The notes: generated by a model not told the origin, from the letters alone. A stretch of DNA of 64,000 bases from Bugula neritina (GCA_964035545.1 OZ037768.1:15965375-16029374); one strand, 5' to 3'; shown: positions 44,283-59,729, numbered from the stretch's first letter. Made by a program: numbers and translations.

Positions 44283-45345
44283 AGTTATTTTTCTCTATGC
44301 ACGAAAAATCTCAATACTGCTGATTTAAACCAGTTAGATAACACTCTGGCTAAGTACACTGTTTATTCTTTTTTTCAAATAACCGTCTATAAATATATCT
44401 AGATAAGTATTAGATGTTCAGATTTTTTACCCAGTAGCTTGGCATAATAAACAGATCCTATCTCAAGTATATTTGTTATAATACTCACTAGAATTCAGTA
44501 TTTAAAAATCTCTTTTTGTGAATTTCTTTAGTGTTTCCTGAATGTTGTAACCCTTCCTCAGATTACTCTCAGTTTCTAGTTTTGTTATTTTGGTATATGT
44601 ATTATTTTTATCTATGTTTTTCTTCTGTGGTATTGGAACTCTGAAACTCCCAACACAATTTATGTATATTTTATTATTGTTTATTGCTAGTTCTCTATAA
44701 TTATTAAGCGTATATCAAAATAAATTTATGACTAATGAAACCAATGTTGCTTGAAGAACAGTTGGAGCATATTCCTACTGCTTTCTCTAAATTTGTATAA
44801 CTATTCTTATGATTTCAATCTGGGCTTCATATAACTCCAATAATTGTGCATCAAATGAAATTATCACAAAAATGATTTCCTTTGTAAACTTTATGGGGGG
44901 AAAACACTCAATGTCCTTGAATAATCCATTAGCTATTTTATGCCAGGAGTTAGAACTATGTTTTTTGTGCTGCCTTATATCGTTACTGCTTGCTAGTTAT
45001 CCAGTATATTAGATCTTTGCTGCCATTATAAATCACGATGTCTATAGTATAAGCATATAGACTGCCAAGAATTAGCTATCATGGCTAGCAAATGTAAAAG
45101 TTTACCTACATTGAAATTTTTTTTATGAAAAACCTGCCTGTTTTTTTGGTCATCATCGTTTTTTAAAAGCTATACGATGATGGTTTAATAATGGTAAGAT
45201 TTAGATGCTCATAAGTGTTTGAATAAACAGTTAAGAACTGCATGCCTCGCTTGGCTGAACAATTTATTAATTGTACACTTAAGTGTAAGCACGTATAACA
45301 TTACCTTACAAGACTTGCTTTAATGATTTCTACTGTTTCTCTGGT

Positions 45346-45785
45346 GTCATCCCGGATAGACGATTTCTAGTTAGACGCTATTTATCTATTTTGGTACAAT
45401 ATGTATTTATGTGCAATTTATTTGAATATTATTGAAATATATGTAATGTATATTTAAATAAACTTGGATCAATTGCTTGTTATTTAGCACATATAAATAA
45501 ATTCCTTTGATAGGCATTAACTTATTAATTTTACATTTTCTATACTTCTTGTTGTTGGAAAAAATATTTCGTTAATAAGTATTCATTAAAAATAATGTCT
45601 ATTATTAATGTACCCCTGTCCTTTTTCTAGATAATTCATATTAGCTATTATAGCTATTAGCATATTAGCTATTTAGCAATCAATACAACAGGTAAATAGG
45701 TATATATGGGTATATATATATACTATATATAACAATACCAAAATAAAAGCGTCTAACTAGTAGGAAGCGTCTAACTGGGATGAAA
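45346..45785. mobile_element. 440-bp MITE with about 60-bp terminal inverted repeats
   Basis: The left end CATCCCGGATAGACG, CTAGTTAGACGCT and TATTTTGGTA is mirrored at the right end (TACCAAAATA, AGCGTCTAACTAG, CGTCTAACTGGGATG). CTGGT at 45341-45345 and at 45786-45790 is a plausible 5-bp target duplication. The interior is AT-rich with TTAGCTAT-type repeats and a TATATA stretch; there is no coding sequence. Confidence 0.75.
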
Positions 45786-46306
45786 CTGGTTCCCGGTCTC
45801 TATTGAAAGAAAAAAGCCTGCCCACTGCGTGCCCTTGTTGCCTTTCAGCTGTTAACATATTCCTGCTGTAGCTTACACTTGCTATAGTGGTTAGCTTAAT
45901 GAGAAGAGTCATCTATGTAATGGCAAGTGTGAGTGATGGTTGCTCAACTTATACCTTGTGGATAAAAAGAAGTTTAAAGGACAAAACAGTTCTTCAGCAA
46001 ATAGCAAAGCAACATATTAAACCCATCAGCTCAAGCTAAGAAGTACAACTTTAAAAACCATTTAAACAAATCAAGGTGACACGTATAGCAAATATACTTA
46101 CTGTGGAAAAGAAAGTACTATTTATCAGTTTAAACATTTGAATCTACCATGGCAATTACTTGTTGGAACTTCTGAGACTGCAGATAAGTTTTGACATTAA
46201 AAGACATTTGTAACAAAGAGATGACCACGGTATGTCATGAGTTGAAGTTATCACATAATATTCATTAACCATTATATTGACATTAACTGAAAGTACATAC
46301 ATCAGA

Positions 46307-46380
46307 GATATAGCTCAGTTAGCTAAATCTATCAGGTGAATGAGAGACTTTTCAACTTGCATCCACAACAAGAGAATTAA
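46307..46380 (+). repeat. tRNA-like relic or SINE head
   Basis: GATATAGCTCAGTTAGC matches the D-arm and A-box of a eukaryotic tRNA. About 35 nt later TTGCATCCACAAC is a poor B-box. There is no proper clover-leaf, so this is a relic. Confidence 0.35.
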
Positions 46381-48589
46381 ATTTGATCGTTACAAAATAT
46401 GGGATTAACAACTTCAAAAAATTAGTTTCTTTAGCTTCAGGTGGAGGAGGTCATGGGATCGTTGCTGGCATATAATATATGTAACTTTATAACGGATGTT
46501 GTAGTACATTGCATTGTGTAAACCAGGAAAACTGGAGTGTCACTGTTGTCATCACTCTACTGAGGTTGAGATTGTAGACTGCATACTCTCCTAAGAATAA
46601 AACCATGCACGGCAAATTGCAAAGCTTTCTAAGACAGTGAGTGCGAAGTTGTTAGTATTTTAGAGAGATTTACTGGCCTAGCAAAGCCTTTATCTTTTAA
46701 TACTTTTGAGTTTTACTAAATACAATATTTTTATTTATGAAGCTGAATGGGAAGGAGATGCACGAAATATCATTTAATTGTTGAACTCCCTATAACATCT
46801 CAGGAGGCTGATCTCACTAAATCTCAAGCTCTAACGCAAAACGCAAGAATTAATCAACTACTTTTGAATGTAATGTTTCATAAGAAGATAATACTATTAT
46901 TCTACAGAAAAAATGAATCTGCTGGACTATTATTAATCTCAAACAGAAAATACAACTTGGAGCGTTTGCCAAAAAGGCAGTATAAATAGCTGCACTTGGC
47001 ATATTGTTCTCAAAGGTAATATGTCTAAAAAATTACAAACTGAGAAGTACAATTGGATTAACCAGCAGTCACAGTACACAGCTAGAGTTATAGCTTAGTT
47101 TAGACAAATTTAGTGCTACTATATATATTATACATGCAACACATATTTATATTTATTTTAACTTTGTTGCCAACTGTATATTATTATATTATAACTGAAT
47201 ATCAGCTATTGTCATAATAAAGACATATAATACAATGATGAGAATAGGGCAATGTCTACAATTTATTTCTTAGCAATTATTATCTTAGCAAATAGATTAA
47301 TAACATTAACTGGAGCAATAGGATTTTCTGTTGAGTTGTGTTCTCTTAAAATGAGTATGTTTATAGACCATTACTAATCTCTTAAGATGCTGGTTATTGC
47401 AAGTACATTATGTGGTGCCTATTAAATGTAGTACTAGCTTTTCTCGAGCTGCTTACAGAAAGTATGCATAAAAGCTAAGTTTCAGTACTCTTGAAGACAA
47501 CTTGTGACTGCGGAGTGTAGATAGGTACTGCACCTCATTGCTTGAATGCTTCTCAGTTGGTACTTTCAGTTCTAACCGGTCATGGGTGATGCCTTGCTTT
47601 TCTCTTCACCTACAAACATTAAAACTGCTGCAAACTCAAATAGCTAAGTATAGCAAATCACGCATTGGCTTCACCATTGAAATGTTTAGCTTTTATGCAG
47701 CTATGCTTTGATGAGTTTTGTGTCACTAGTGCTGAGTTGCCCGTCTATCACTTTTTTTCAATTGCTGTGAATATTTATTAAGAGCAGATGTAGATAAAAT
47801 CACTCCTTAAACCACTTGCATATGGCATACAAATATATCATTTTATAGATAAATACTGTACGGCATCACGAGGCATAAGCAGTGTTTCTTTCATTGTGTA
47901 ATATAGTCCAGTACCTAATTCTTAATTGAACCAGCAAGAATACAATTCATTCTAAGTTTTGACATTACTCATTAGTTTCATTCTTCCAACTACTTTATAT
48001 TGCGTCATACCTATTTACAATAATTACAATTATCAAGCATTTTTACAACAAAAATAAATCATGAATTCTGTTTATTTATGACGTAATGATAGCAAACAAT
48101 TATAGCCCATTAAGGCTCTGCATAATATTTCAGGGTCACGAATTCACACGCGTGAAAAATTAAAGTAGCTTGGAGTTGCTTACTCATATGGTAGTCAATT
48201 TATTTGTTCTAAACTCTAAAGCATGTTAGCTTATTTACTTTTCTTAAAACTTTAATGTAAATCAAAATTTAAAAAATAATCAAAGTTTTTGCATAAACGC
48301 AAAATTATCTAGAAGCAACTAAGTCAGTTTTACTCACTAACATTTTTCTTTGCGGAGGCAAAGTTACGGAAAATAACGGCTTATGCCGAAAAATATTCTG
48401 CAGATAATATTTAGAGGTTCCCTGCTCCAAAAATAGATCAGTTGTGGAAATTTTTATCTAGCCGTTCATTACATTTACTGGACAGTAGAAATAAAAATAG
48501 AACTGCAGTAGACTAGTCACATCGACTGCGAATTATCCAAGATATTGAGGTATAACGATTTAACGTGTAAGCGCAGCTAACTTAATTAA

Positions 48590-49960
48590 CTTTAACTTTA
48601 AGCTATTAGCCATTACTATTAGGCTCAGTTTGAGTTAATATAACTATAACTATAAGTATAACTATAACTTATAAGTAATACTAATAGTATAAATTACAAT
48701 AACTATAAGTATAAGTTTAACTTTAAGGTTAACTAAGAATTATTAACTTATATTTAATATATAACTAATACTATAAAATAAGGTTACTAATTTAGTTTTA
48801 GTATTACTATTACTATTAGTATTAGTAATACTATTAGTATTACTATTAGTATAGGTATTATAATTATAATTAGTATTACGTGTACTATTACTATACTTAG
48901 TATTACTATTAGTAATTACTATTACTATTACTATTAGTATTACTATTACTATTAAATTTAATATAAATATTAATATTATTATAATTATTAATTAATTCAT
49001 TTGCTTGTAGTTGACTTGATACTCACACTTGTTTAGTTGCTACGCCTACTGCGTTAGTAATACTAATAGTAATAGTAATAGCTGTTAATACTACTAGTAG
49101 TAGTAGTACTACTACCAGTAGTAGCACTAAAACTATAACAGTACTAGAAGCTAAGAAATAAAATTAAATATAATAGTAATACTAATACTAATAGTTGAAC
49201 TACAACTACAACTTGAACTACTCAGCAACTAGTAGTACTACTACTAGACTTCACAGTGACACTACAAAATCAAATGCAATAGCTAATAAGTATAACCAAA
49301 AAACTATAACTTATAACTTGCAAGTATAACACTAGTAGTAGTACTATTGTACCAGTATCAGTATAACTATGAGTACGATAGCATTAACTGTAAGTATTTA
49401 GTATTAATTTCTTTAATTAGCTTCCAAGTATGAGATTACCTTTAGGTAGCTCATTTCCATTTTATTACTATTGGTTTTACTTTTATTATATACTTCAACT
49501 ACAAGGTTTAATGGAACTACTATTACTATTACTAATACTAAATATAATCATTACACTTGCAGTTAAAGTAGTACGGGTAGTGGTACTACTACTTAGTCTA
49601 CTACTACTACTCACTACATCTCCATCATAATTGAAGTGGTAATACTAATAGTTGCAGACAGACATTTCAGCTCTTAATCTTACAAGTTATAAGTCTTGGT
49701 CAGTTATGCCACTATGCGGTATGAGTATAATAATAAAAATGTAGGTCTACTAGTACTTGGTATTTGGTAGTTATACTATTCATTTTCTTACTATCACTAT
49801 CCTTGTTCAGTATTACTAAATGTTAATGTAATACTCAGTCAGCCAGTGTTGTTAATCAGTTAGCAATAGTAAGAATTATACTACAGTACAAGTACATTTA
49901 TAGCTAAGCTTGATAGTAATACTAATATTAATGCTAATAGCAACAATATTAGTGATGTAA
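48590..49960. repeat. Degenerate ATT/AGT/ACT/ATA simple-repeat field
   Basis: About 1.4 kb of imperfect triplets and hexamers (ACTATT, AGTAAT, TATAAC, CTACTA) with local inverted symmetry, because AGTATT and AATACT units are mixed. The open frame at 49430-49630 is composed of this repeat. Confidence 0.8.
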
Positions 49961-50780
49961 TTCCAGTCTAATGGACTAAATAAACGATGGTTAGACTTAG
50001 AGGCTAACAGTAATTGACTGCTGAACTGTAATATTGATTACAATATAATTATTAATAGTTATAAATATATTAATGATTATAATAATAAATGTATAATATT
50101 TGTATTATGAATAGTAACTATTTTTAATAAATTATGTTGTAAATATTACTTAAATTATTATCAACTCTTATTTTATTTAAATTTATTATTAAAATTATTG
50201 AATGAAAGTGAACATATGACTACATAGTGTGAAAAACACTCTTAATACAATTTTAAGTTGAATTTCTATTCAATTTAAATGGGGAATTGACGGTAGAATA
50301 GAAATCATTAGAATATCCAAATAATGTGTTGAAGTATTATTATATCTATAAGTAACTATGACTATTTTTATCAAATTGAGATTCCATATAACTGGTTCAA
50401 TGTAAGAGAGAGTGGTAACTTAATTTTAGCCTTATCTTTCTAACCTCATCATGCTCAAAGTGTTTTACTTTTATCTCGCTTATTGCTTGTTGTGTGTCTT
50501 TTAACATCGGCTTTTTGTGATGGTTTTTTTTATAGTTGCAGCCATGCTTTTAGTTATATTATTTGATATAAGTTATGTAATTTTCTATGTTGTAAAAAAT
50601 AAATACCAAATATTATAAATCATGATTACCATGCTTCAACATAAATATTGAAGGTATTTTATAGTTGGATATAATCTCAATAAAATTGTTCAATTGGTGA
50701 TAACTTTTTACACTGGCCACAGTCCTTGATTAATTTAATAAAGGGTGTGGGTGATTTCAAGCTTTGATTCTAACCGTAGG

Positions 50781-51067
50781 TGTTATGTTTTGTGATTCGC
50801 TGTGGTAATATGAAATTGAAGTAGCTGTGTAGTGTATGTCTGTATTAATAAAGCACTAGCAGGCAACTGGCTAACAAGTAAAACAGGAATAAGTAAATGC
50901 AATGACAACTATTCATGTGGTAGTAATAATAAAATAACAGTTTACATAAGGATGAATGACAAACCACAAATAAGAATATGAGTGTATATAATGGTAAACA
51001 AATATTTTACAGCACTAAGCTGCTAGTCAGGTTATGCCATTGTAAGACTATCTATAAGTATGCATCA
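50781..51067 (-). repeat. 3' LTR of the Gypsy element
   Basis: On the plus strand it reads TGTTATG to GCATCA; on the element strand TGATGC to CATAACA, so it has TG and CA ends. It is 287 bp, as is its partner. Confidence 0.95.
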
Positions 51068-51079
51068 CTCCTCCCACAC
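51068..51079 (-). other. Polypurine tract
   Basis: On the minus strand GTGTGGGAGGAG lies directly before the 3' LTR, as expected for the plus-strand primer of a Gypsy element. Confidence 0.75.
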
Positions 51080-51082
51080 AAT

Positions 51083-54000
51083 TCATGGCTCATATCTTTC
51101 AGGAGCTTTTCTTATGCGTTGTGGATATCTTCTAGTGGTGGGATACTGGCCATGCTCAGATGTTGGCTCAGCAGCTATGCTCTCATCATTTGGCATACTT
51201 TCAGTTGCAAGTCGAATTTGCAGTTGGTTACAATGTCTCTTCCAGATTCCTCTATCAGTGTCTACTAAGAATATTGTGTTGCCAACTCTACGAATTATTT
51301 TACCGGGCACCCACTTTGGTCCAGATGAGTAATTACGGGCATATATGAGTGAATTGACTGCAAACTGGGATGATGTGTTGTTGTTACTTTTTGTTTGGTA
51401 ATTGTGATTGTTGGAGGGGTTAATTAGAGACAGCAGGCAGCGTGGTTGACGGCCATGTAAGACTTCAGCTGGTGTTTTCCATTCTAGAGCAGGGTGTGGC
51501 AGAGATCTGTATGTAGCAAGTGTTAGTCTAACACTGTCTGTGAGAGGCACTCCTCCCACACAATTCTTTTCAACTGATTTTTTGAAAGTCTGTACGAAAC
51601 GTTCAGCCTCACCATTTGATGGCGGATGATGTGGTGGAGATGTGATATGGCTGATGCCATGCTGTTTACAAAATGCCTCAAAATCACTTGAGGTGAATTG
51701 TGGGCCATTATCAGTGACCACAGTGTTAGGAAGTCCCTCCAGGCTGAAAATGTCTTTAAGGACTTGAATAGTCTGCTTGGCAGATGTTCGTCCAATTTCC
51801 ATTTTCCCCATGTACGGAAACTTGGAGTGGGCATCAATGCATATGAGCCACATTTTGTCTTTGAATGGCCCAGCAAAATCAAGATGAATACGTTCCCATG
51901 GGTGTTCAGTTTTAGGCCATTCAGTGAAGCACTGTGTTGGTGCAGCCGAGAGTTGTTTACAAACGTCGCAAGCTTTTGTGAGTTTTTCAATGTCTGCATT
52001 CAAAGAGCTCCACCATACATAGCGCCTAGCCAGCTGTTTAACTTTAACTACACCCCAGTGAGATGAGTGCAGGGTTTCTAGAACTTTAGTTTGCAGGGCT
52101 TTTGGTACTACCACTCTTGAGTTTGTGTCTCTTTGTAGGAGTACGATATTATCATGAAGGACAAGAGACTCCCTTTGTGCCCAGAGTAGTTGTAACTCTG
52201 GCTCAGCAGGTTTGTTGTTAGGCCAGCCCTCATGAATCCATGTGACAACTTTCTGAAGAGTATCATCATTCTGAGTTGCTCTTTTTATCTGCATTGAATC
52301 TAATGGAAACGTATGAATTTCTTCCCGTATTGTGTGTGATACTTCCATATCTTCTTGATGCTCTGCAGCATCAAATTGCTCATCAATACCTAGTGGTAGC
52401 CGTGAAAGGGCATCCGCATTACCATGCTTAGAAGTTTTTTTGTAGGCAATGTCATACTGGAAAGCCATTAGTGTTAATGCCCAACGCTGGAGTCGTTGAG
52501 CTGTTGTAGAAGGGATATTTTTTTGCGGTGAGAAAATACTCACAAGAGGCTCATGGTCTGTTATTAAGATAAATTTTCGGCCATAAAGGTATTGACGAAA
52601 TTTTGTTAGACCGTAAATTATTGAAAGTGCTTCTCGTTCAATCTGAGAATACTTCTTTTGGGTCTCTGTCAGAGTTTTGGAGCTGTAGGCAATAGGAGTT
52701 TCATTACCGTCAGCATCTTGTTGTGAGAGAACTGCACCAACGCCATAAGAGGAAGCATCAGTTGCAAGCACAAGGGTTTGTGACTCGTCGTAGTGTGACA
52801 GATTAGTAGCATTAATGACGTCTTCCTTAAGCTCTGTAAATGCTTGTTGGCAACCATTTGTCCATGCGAAAGAAACTCCATCTTTGAGGAGATTGTACAA
52901 GGGAGCTGCTTTGTCAGCCAGATTTGATATAAATCGGCCATAGTAGGTGATTTTTCCAAGAAAAGCTTTCAATTGTTGAATGTCTTGAGGTATAGGCAGT
53001 TGTTTTAGTGCAGCGATGGATGACTCTGAGGGCCTCTTGCCTTCTTTGTCAATGACATGGCCCAGGTATTCCACTGAAGTTTTAAAGAATTCGCATTTGT
53101 CCAATCTTAAGCGAAAACCATGCTCTTGTAACTTTGCCAGCAGCCTGTTAAGGTTTGCCCAATGTTCATCTACTGTGCTACCAGTGATGATGAGGTCATC
53201 AAGGTATGCAGCTACACCAGGAAGCTCTACGGTGAGAGAGTCCATGCATCGCTGAAATTGTGCAGGACTTGATGCGATGCCAAAACACATTCGATTGTAT
53301 CTATATAAACCAAATGGCGTATTAATCACACACAATTTCTTGGCTTCGTCATCTAACTCTAACTGAAGGTATGCATCAGCCAGGTCCAGTTTTGAAAAGT
53401 AAACACCACCTCGCAGCTTTTCCATCAAGTCATCAAGTTTTGGTAATGGGTGCTGATCTATTGATATACGCTGGTTTAGCTGCTTAAAATCACCACAAAC
53501 TCGAACTTTTCCTGACGGCTTTGAAACTACCACAATAGGTGCTGCCCAGTCACTAAAATTTATTTGCTCGAGAACGCCTTCTGAAACTAATCGATCAAGC
53601 TCAGCCCTAGTAGCCTGTCGGGTTGAATATGGTATATTACGTGGTTTAGAGAAAGCTGGTTGTGCATCTGGTTTAGTGTGGATTGAAACTTTTAGTGATT
53701 TGCAGCGTCCAATGCCTGGTTTGAATACATCTGAGTAGCGTTTTTTAATGGTTGTAATGTCTGATGTCGGAAGATAGTCATTGGTGGGTTTCTTGGAATT
53801 AGTATGTATTGTTTGGACTATAGCGGATAACCCTTGCTGTGAAAGACCAAAAGCGTCACTCCAGTCAAGGCCAAAAAGGTTTGATCCTTCATTTGAATCA
53901 ACAACTAGAAGTCTTAGTTTTTCTTTTACAGTTTGCGCCAGTTGTACATCAACAAAACATTGACCCTTGACCTTTAGCGAGGAATTTCCATATGCATGTA

Positions 54001-55144
54001 GTGTAGTGTCAGTAGGCTCACAGGGGGGAGACCCTAGTTGTTTATAGCCTACTAAACCAACCATTGAGCAAGTGGCTCCTGTATCCCATTGAAATTTAGC
54101 TTGTTTTCCATTGACCAAAGCATTCAGCCATATTTGTTTACCTTTACGCTCATACATGCTATTAGCTTTTTCAATCACTTGGTAAATGGTGCTGGTAGTT
54201 TCATCAATTACATTGCTTGAATTGGATGCATTAGTGGGTTTCGATTGGCACACGGAACTAATGTGTCCTATGCGCTGACACATATTACATTTTTTATTTC
54301 TATGAGGGCATTGTTTCCTGTCATGCTGTGTAAAACATTGTGGGCAAGATTTAAGTTTAGTTATCTTACCAGAATCTGGGTTGTCGCTGCTGTCATAATG
54401 TTTTGTGGGTTTGCGTCTGTCTTTATAGGAGGCAGACATCTGGTGCGTAGTCACCTCTGCCAGTTCACCTTTGAGTACTTTATCTGTCTCAGCAGTAGTT
54501 ATGAAAGTATTAGCTTTCTTTAGAACATCGTCTAGACTGGGATCGGTTTCTAGTAAACAGAGCCTGCGTACATCAGCGTGTGGTGTTTCTTTAATGATGA
54601 CATCTCTTATTTGTTCATCAACATAAGCTTCACCACAGCCGGTTTTCTTGCATATAAAATTGCAGTTGCGAGCAATTCCGCGTAGGTCAGCTGCCCAATC
54701 TGAGTATGATTGTTTTGGCTTCATCTTGCAATTATAGAATTCGTATCTAGCTGCCTGCACATGCTTCTTCTCCACAAAGTGTTCACTGAGTTTTGCAGTG
54801 AGCTCATTTAACGATTTAGAAGTTATGTCCTCTTGTCCAAAAAGTTTGGTGAGAAGTTCATATGTTTCTGAGCCAACCCATGAGAGCAGGCAAGCTCGCT
54901 GTTGAGTTGCATCTGTTACCTGATAAACAGTGAAGTGTTGCTTAAGACGTTGTAAATATTGAGCCCAGGACTCCTTCTCTCTGTCATAAATTTCAAATCT
55001 AGGAATAGTGACGGACACTGTTGTAGCAACAGGTTGTGTGTTACTAGTTTTAGCTAAATGTCCAAGCATTGTATTAAATTGTTCCATCTGAAGCTTCTGT
55101 TGCGCTTGCATTGCAGCTATCAGTCCAGCTAGCTGTTCCTCCAT
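51083..55144 (-). CDS. Gag-Pol polyprotein of the Gypsy element, 1353 aa
   Basis: A single uninterrupted frame encodes every retrotransposon enzyme. Domains by residue: Gag capsid-like region about 45-230; two zinc knuckles, CX2CX3HX4C at 267-279 and CX2CX4HX4C at 286-299; aspartic protease with DTG at 354-356; reverse transcriptase about 500-700 with KLDLADAYLQ and the YLDD box at 647-650; RNase H about 790-915 with Asp796, Glu838 and Asp863; integrase zinc region with His1026/His1029 and Cys1059/Cys1062; integrase core with Asp1089, Asp1145 and Glu1181 (35 residues between the last two). Gag and Pol are fused in one frame, so no frameshift is needed. There is no envelope gene and no obvious chromodomain. 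Frames of up to 158 aa on either strand inside this region are shadows. Confidence 0.97.
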   Translation of the reverse strand: MEEQLAGLIAAMQAQQKLQMEQFNTMLGHLAKTSNTQPVATTVSVTIPRFEIYDREKESWAQYLQRLKQHFTVYQVTDATQQRACLLSWVGSETYELLTKLFGQEDITSKSLNELTAKLSEHFVEKKHVQAARYEFYNCKMKPKQSYSDWAADLRGIARNCNFICKKTGCGEAYVDEQIRDVIIKETPHADVRRLCLLETDPSLDDVLKKANTFITTAETDKVLKGELAEVTTHQMSASYKDRRKPTKHYDSSDNPDSGKITKLKSCPQCFTQHDRKQCPHRNKKCNMCQRIGHISSVCQSKPTNASNSSNVIDETTSTIYQVIEKANSMYERKGKQIWLNALVNGKQAKFQWDTGATCSMVGLVGYKQLGSPPCEPTDTTLHAYGNSSLKVKGQCFVDVQLAQTVKEKLRLLVVDSNEGSNLFGLDWSDAFGLSQQGLSAIVQTIHTNSKKPTNDYLPTSDITTIKKRYSDVFKPGIGRCKSLKVSIHTKPDAQPAFSKPRNIPYSTRQATRAELDRLVSEGVLEQINFSDWAAPIVVVSKPSGKVRVCGDFKQLNQRISIDQHPLPKLDDLMEKLRGGVYFSKLDLADAYLQLELDDEAKKLCVINTPFGLYRYNRMCFGIASSPAQFQRCMDSLTVELPGVAAYLDDLIITGSTVDEHWANLNRLLAKLQEHGFRLRLDKCEFFKTSVEYLGHVIDKEGKRPSESSIAALKQLPIPQDIQQLKAFLGKITYYGRFISNLADKAAPLYNLLKDGVSFAWTNGCQQAFTELKEDVINATNLSHYDESQTLVLATDASSYGVGAVLSQQDADGNETPIAYSSKTLTETQKKYSQIEREALSIIYGLTKFRQYLYGRKFILITDHEPLVSIFSPQKNIPSTTAQRLQRWALTLMAFQYDIAYKKTSKHGNADALSRLPLGIDEQFDAAEHQEDMEVSHTIREEIHTFPLDSMQIKRATQNDDTLQKVVTWIHEGWPNNKPAEPELQLLWAQRESLVLHDNIVLLQRDTNSRVVVPKALQTKVLETLHSSHWGVVKVKQLARRYVWWSSLNADIEKLTKACDVCKQLSAAPTQCFTEWPKTEHPWERIHLDFAGPFKDKMWLICIDAHSKFPYMGKMEIGRTSAKQTIQVLKDIFSLEGLPNTVVTDNGPQFTSSDFEAFCKQHGISHITSPPHHPPSNGEAERFVQTFKKSVEKNCVGGVPLTDSVRLTLATYRSLPHPALEWKTPAEVLHGRQPRCLLSLINPSNNHNYQTKSNNNTSSQFAVNSLIYARNYSSGPKWVPGKIIRRVGNTIFLVDTDRGIWKRHCNQLQIRLATESMPNDESIAAEPTSEHGQYPTTRRYPQRIRKAPERYEP

Positions 55145-55159
55145 ATTATCAGCTATGGT

Positions 55160-55177
55160 ATCCCACTCCTGACACCA
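55160..55177 (-). other. Primer binding site matching tRNA-Leu
   Basis: On the minus strand the 18 nt TGGTGTCAGGAGTGGGAT start two bases after the 5' LTR. They are complementary to the 3' end of a eukaryotic tRNA-Leu (CCA end included). The tRNA assignment is from recall of tRNA 3' ends. Confidence 0.75.
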
Positions 55178-55179
55178 AC

Positions 55180-55466
55180 TGTTATGTTTTGTGATTCGCT
55201 GTGGTAATATGAAATTGAAGTAGCTGTGTAGTGTATGTCTGTATTAATAAAGCACTAGCAGGCAACTGGCTAACAAGTAAAACAGGAATAAGTAAATGCA
55301 ATGACAACTATTCATGTGGTAGTAATAATAAAATAACAGTTTACATAAGGATGAATGACAAACCACAAATAAGAATATGAGTGTATATAATGGTAAACAA
55401 ATATTTTACAGCACTAAGCTGCTAGTCAGGTTATGCCATTGTAAGACTATCTATAAGTATGCATCA
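55180..55466 (-). repeat. 5' LTR of the Gypsy element
   Basis: 287 bp, base-for-base the same as 50781-51067 as far as I can see. On the element strand it would carry the promoter. Followed on the plus strand by GTAGG. Confidence 0.95.
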
Positions 55467-55471
55467 GTAGG

Positions 55472-56606
55472 CTATAGAATAAATGATTTGCAGTATGGTT
55501 ATGTAGTGCTGCATTTAATATTTGGTAATTTCTTTTTTTATAAATTAGCTGATTTCTTATATAATATTACTGACATCGGAATTTAGTGTGTCACAGGTAT
55601 TAGGCTAGTTATATTGATTATGTGTCACATTGAAATCCTGTAGATATAAGTTAATACAATGCTTGTTGCTCTCTTAAAACTGCAAAATCTGGGGTTGACT
55701 CATATGTTTTGGGTGTAAACAAATTTGCCTTTGCAAAGTATCTGGCAAGGTATTTCTCAATGGTTTGCACCAGTATTGTTCTACATCTTTGAAACCACTT
55801 TTGAGCGTTATTCTAGCCTATTAGTATCATGCATGATGTAACACATTTAAATTATAATTCCTTGAGTCTAGTGGTTTTTCTCAATTTCTAAATATTGAAA
55901 AGAAATAAAATGACAGCAAGTTATGAGTTGAGGGATCCTACATTTGACATGTACAACTTTCGTATAGACTATAGTACTTAGCTTATTTATAACATATTAT
56001 ATACATTTTGATGAATATTATTGTTTTCTGTAAAGTACAGTTTATTCATATTATATACTTAACTTATCTTTCATTTAGATTGTCTGTAAAATAATTAAAA
56101 AAACTTTCTAGCTAATAAATTATAATTTCCAAATTAGTAAAACATTGACTCACAAGACATAATATCCAGTTTTATCGGCCACTCTTGAAATGTGGTAAAC
56201 ATTTGATGTTCTTTGATCAAGCTTTTAGGTTATCATTCCAGAACAATCTATTGACAGAATTGACAGTAGATTTCAGCATCAGTTACTTTATAATAAATTT
56301 TAAACAATTGCCAATTATCACCTGTTTGTCACCATTGTAGGCTGTTGATCATCTAGCTGTAAATGGAAGTGAAATCAACTGTTATGTTGTAGTCAATTTG
56401 GATGCATAAACTAGCAAAATAGCATTTTCTGTGGTTTTAAATTGTCAGTTCAACATATTTTTGGTAAATAAACTTAGTAAGACTTAGACAATTTTTTACT
56501 GCTTTTTTATCAGTTAATGGTAAGTTTCACGTATTTTGTGTTACTCATTATATAAAAATAAGATGTTGGAGTAGGTAATTTAATACATGATGTTATTGTT
56601 GTATAG
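55472..56606. other. Region between the Gypsy element and the first MEF2 coding exon
   Basis: AT-rich, no gene or repeat recognised. The acceptor GTATAG at 56601-56606 shows that an upstream non-coding MEF2 exon must exist. I could not locate it; it may lie here or left of the retrotransposon. Confidence 0.5.

Positions 56607-59729
<3,123 letters not shown>

Larger units (their letters stand above)
44283..50775. other. Intergenic region between sortilin and the LTR element
   Basis: No gene was recognised. It contains a MITE (45346-45785), a tRNA-like relic (46307-46380) and a simple-repeat field (about 48590-49960). The rest, including 45800-46300, 46400-48580 and 49970-50775, is AT-rich with only short, unsupported open frames (the longest about 80 aa at 46747-46989). 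Confidence 0.5.
50776..55471 (-). mobile_element. Ty3/Gypsy LTR retrotransposon, apparently complete
   Basis: The element is 4.69 kb including target duplications. The two 287-bp LTRs look identical by eye. The flanks carry the same 5-bp duplication GTAGG (50776-50780 and 55467-55471). On the minus strand the order is 5' LTR, PBS, one Gag-Pol frame, PPT, 3' LTR, with no env. The RT, RNase H, integrase order and a DD35E integrase place it in Ty3/Gypsy (Metaviridae); a Mag-like lineage is likely but not tested. Intact coding and matching LTRs indicate a recent insertion. It sits in the intergenic DNA between sortilin and MEF2. Confidence 0.95.

Noticed and set aside
46747-46989. 80-aa open frame in the intergenic region
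   Set aside because: No splice context, no recognisable motif, and length within chance for this composition.
52669-55586. Several 60-158 aa frames on both strands inside the Gypsy element
   Set aside because: Shadows of the 1353-aa Gag-Pol frame or of the LTRs.
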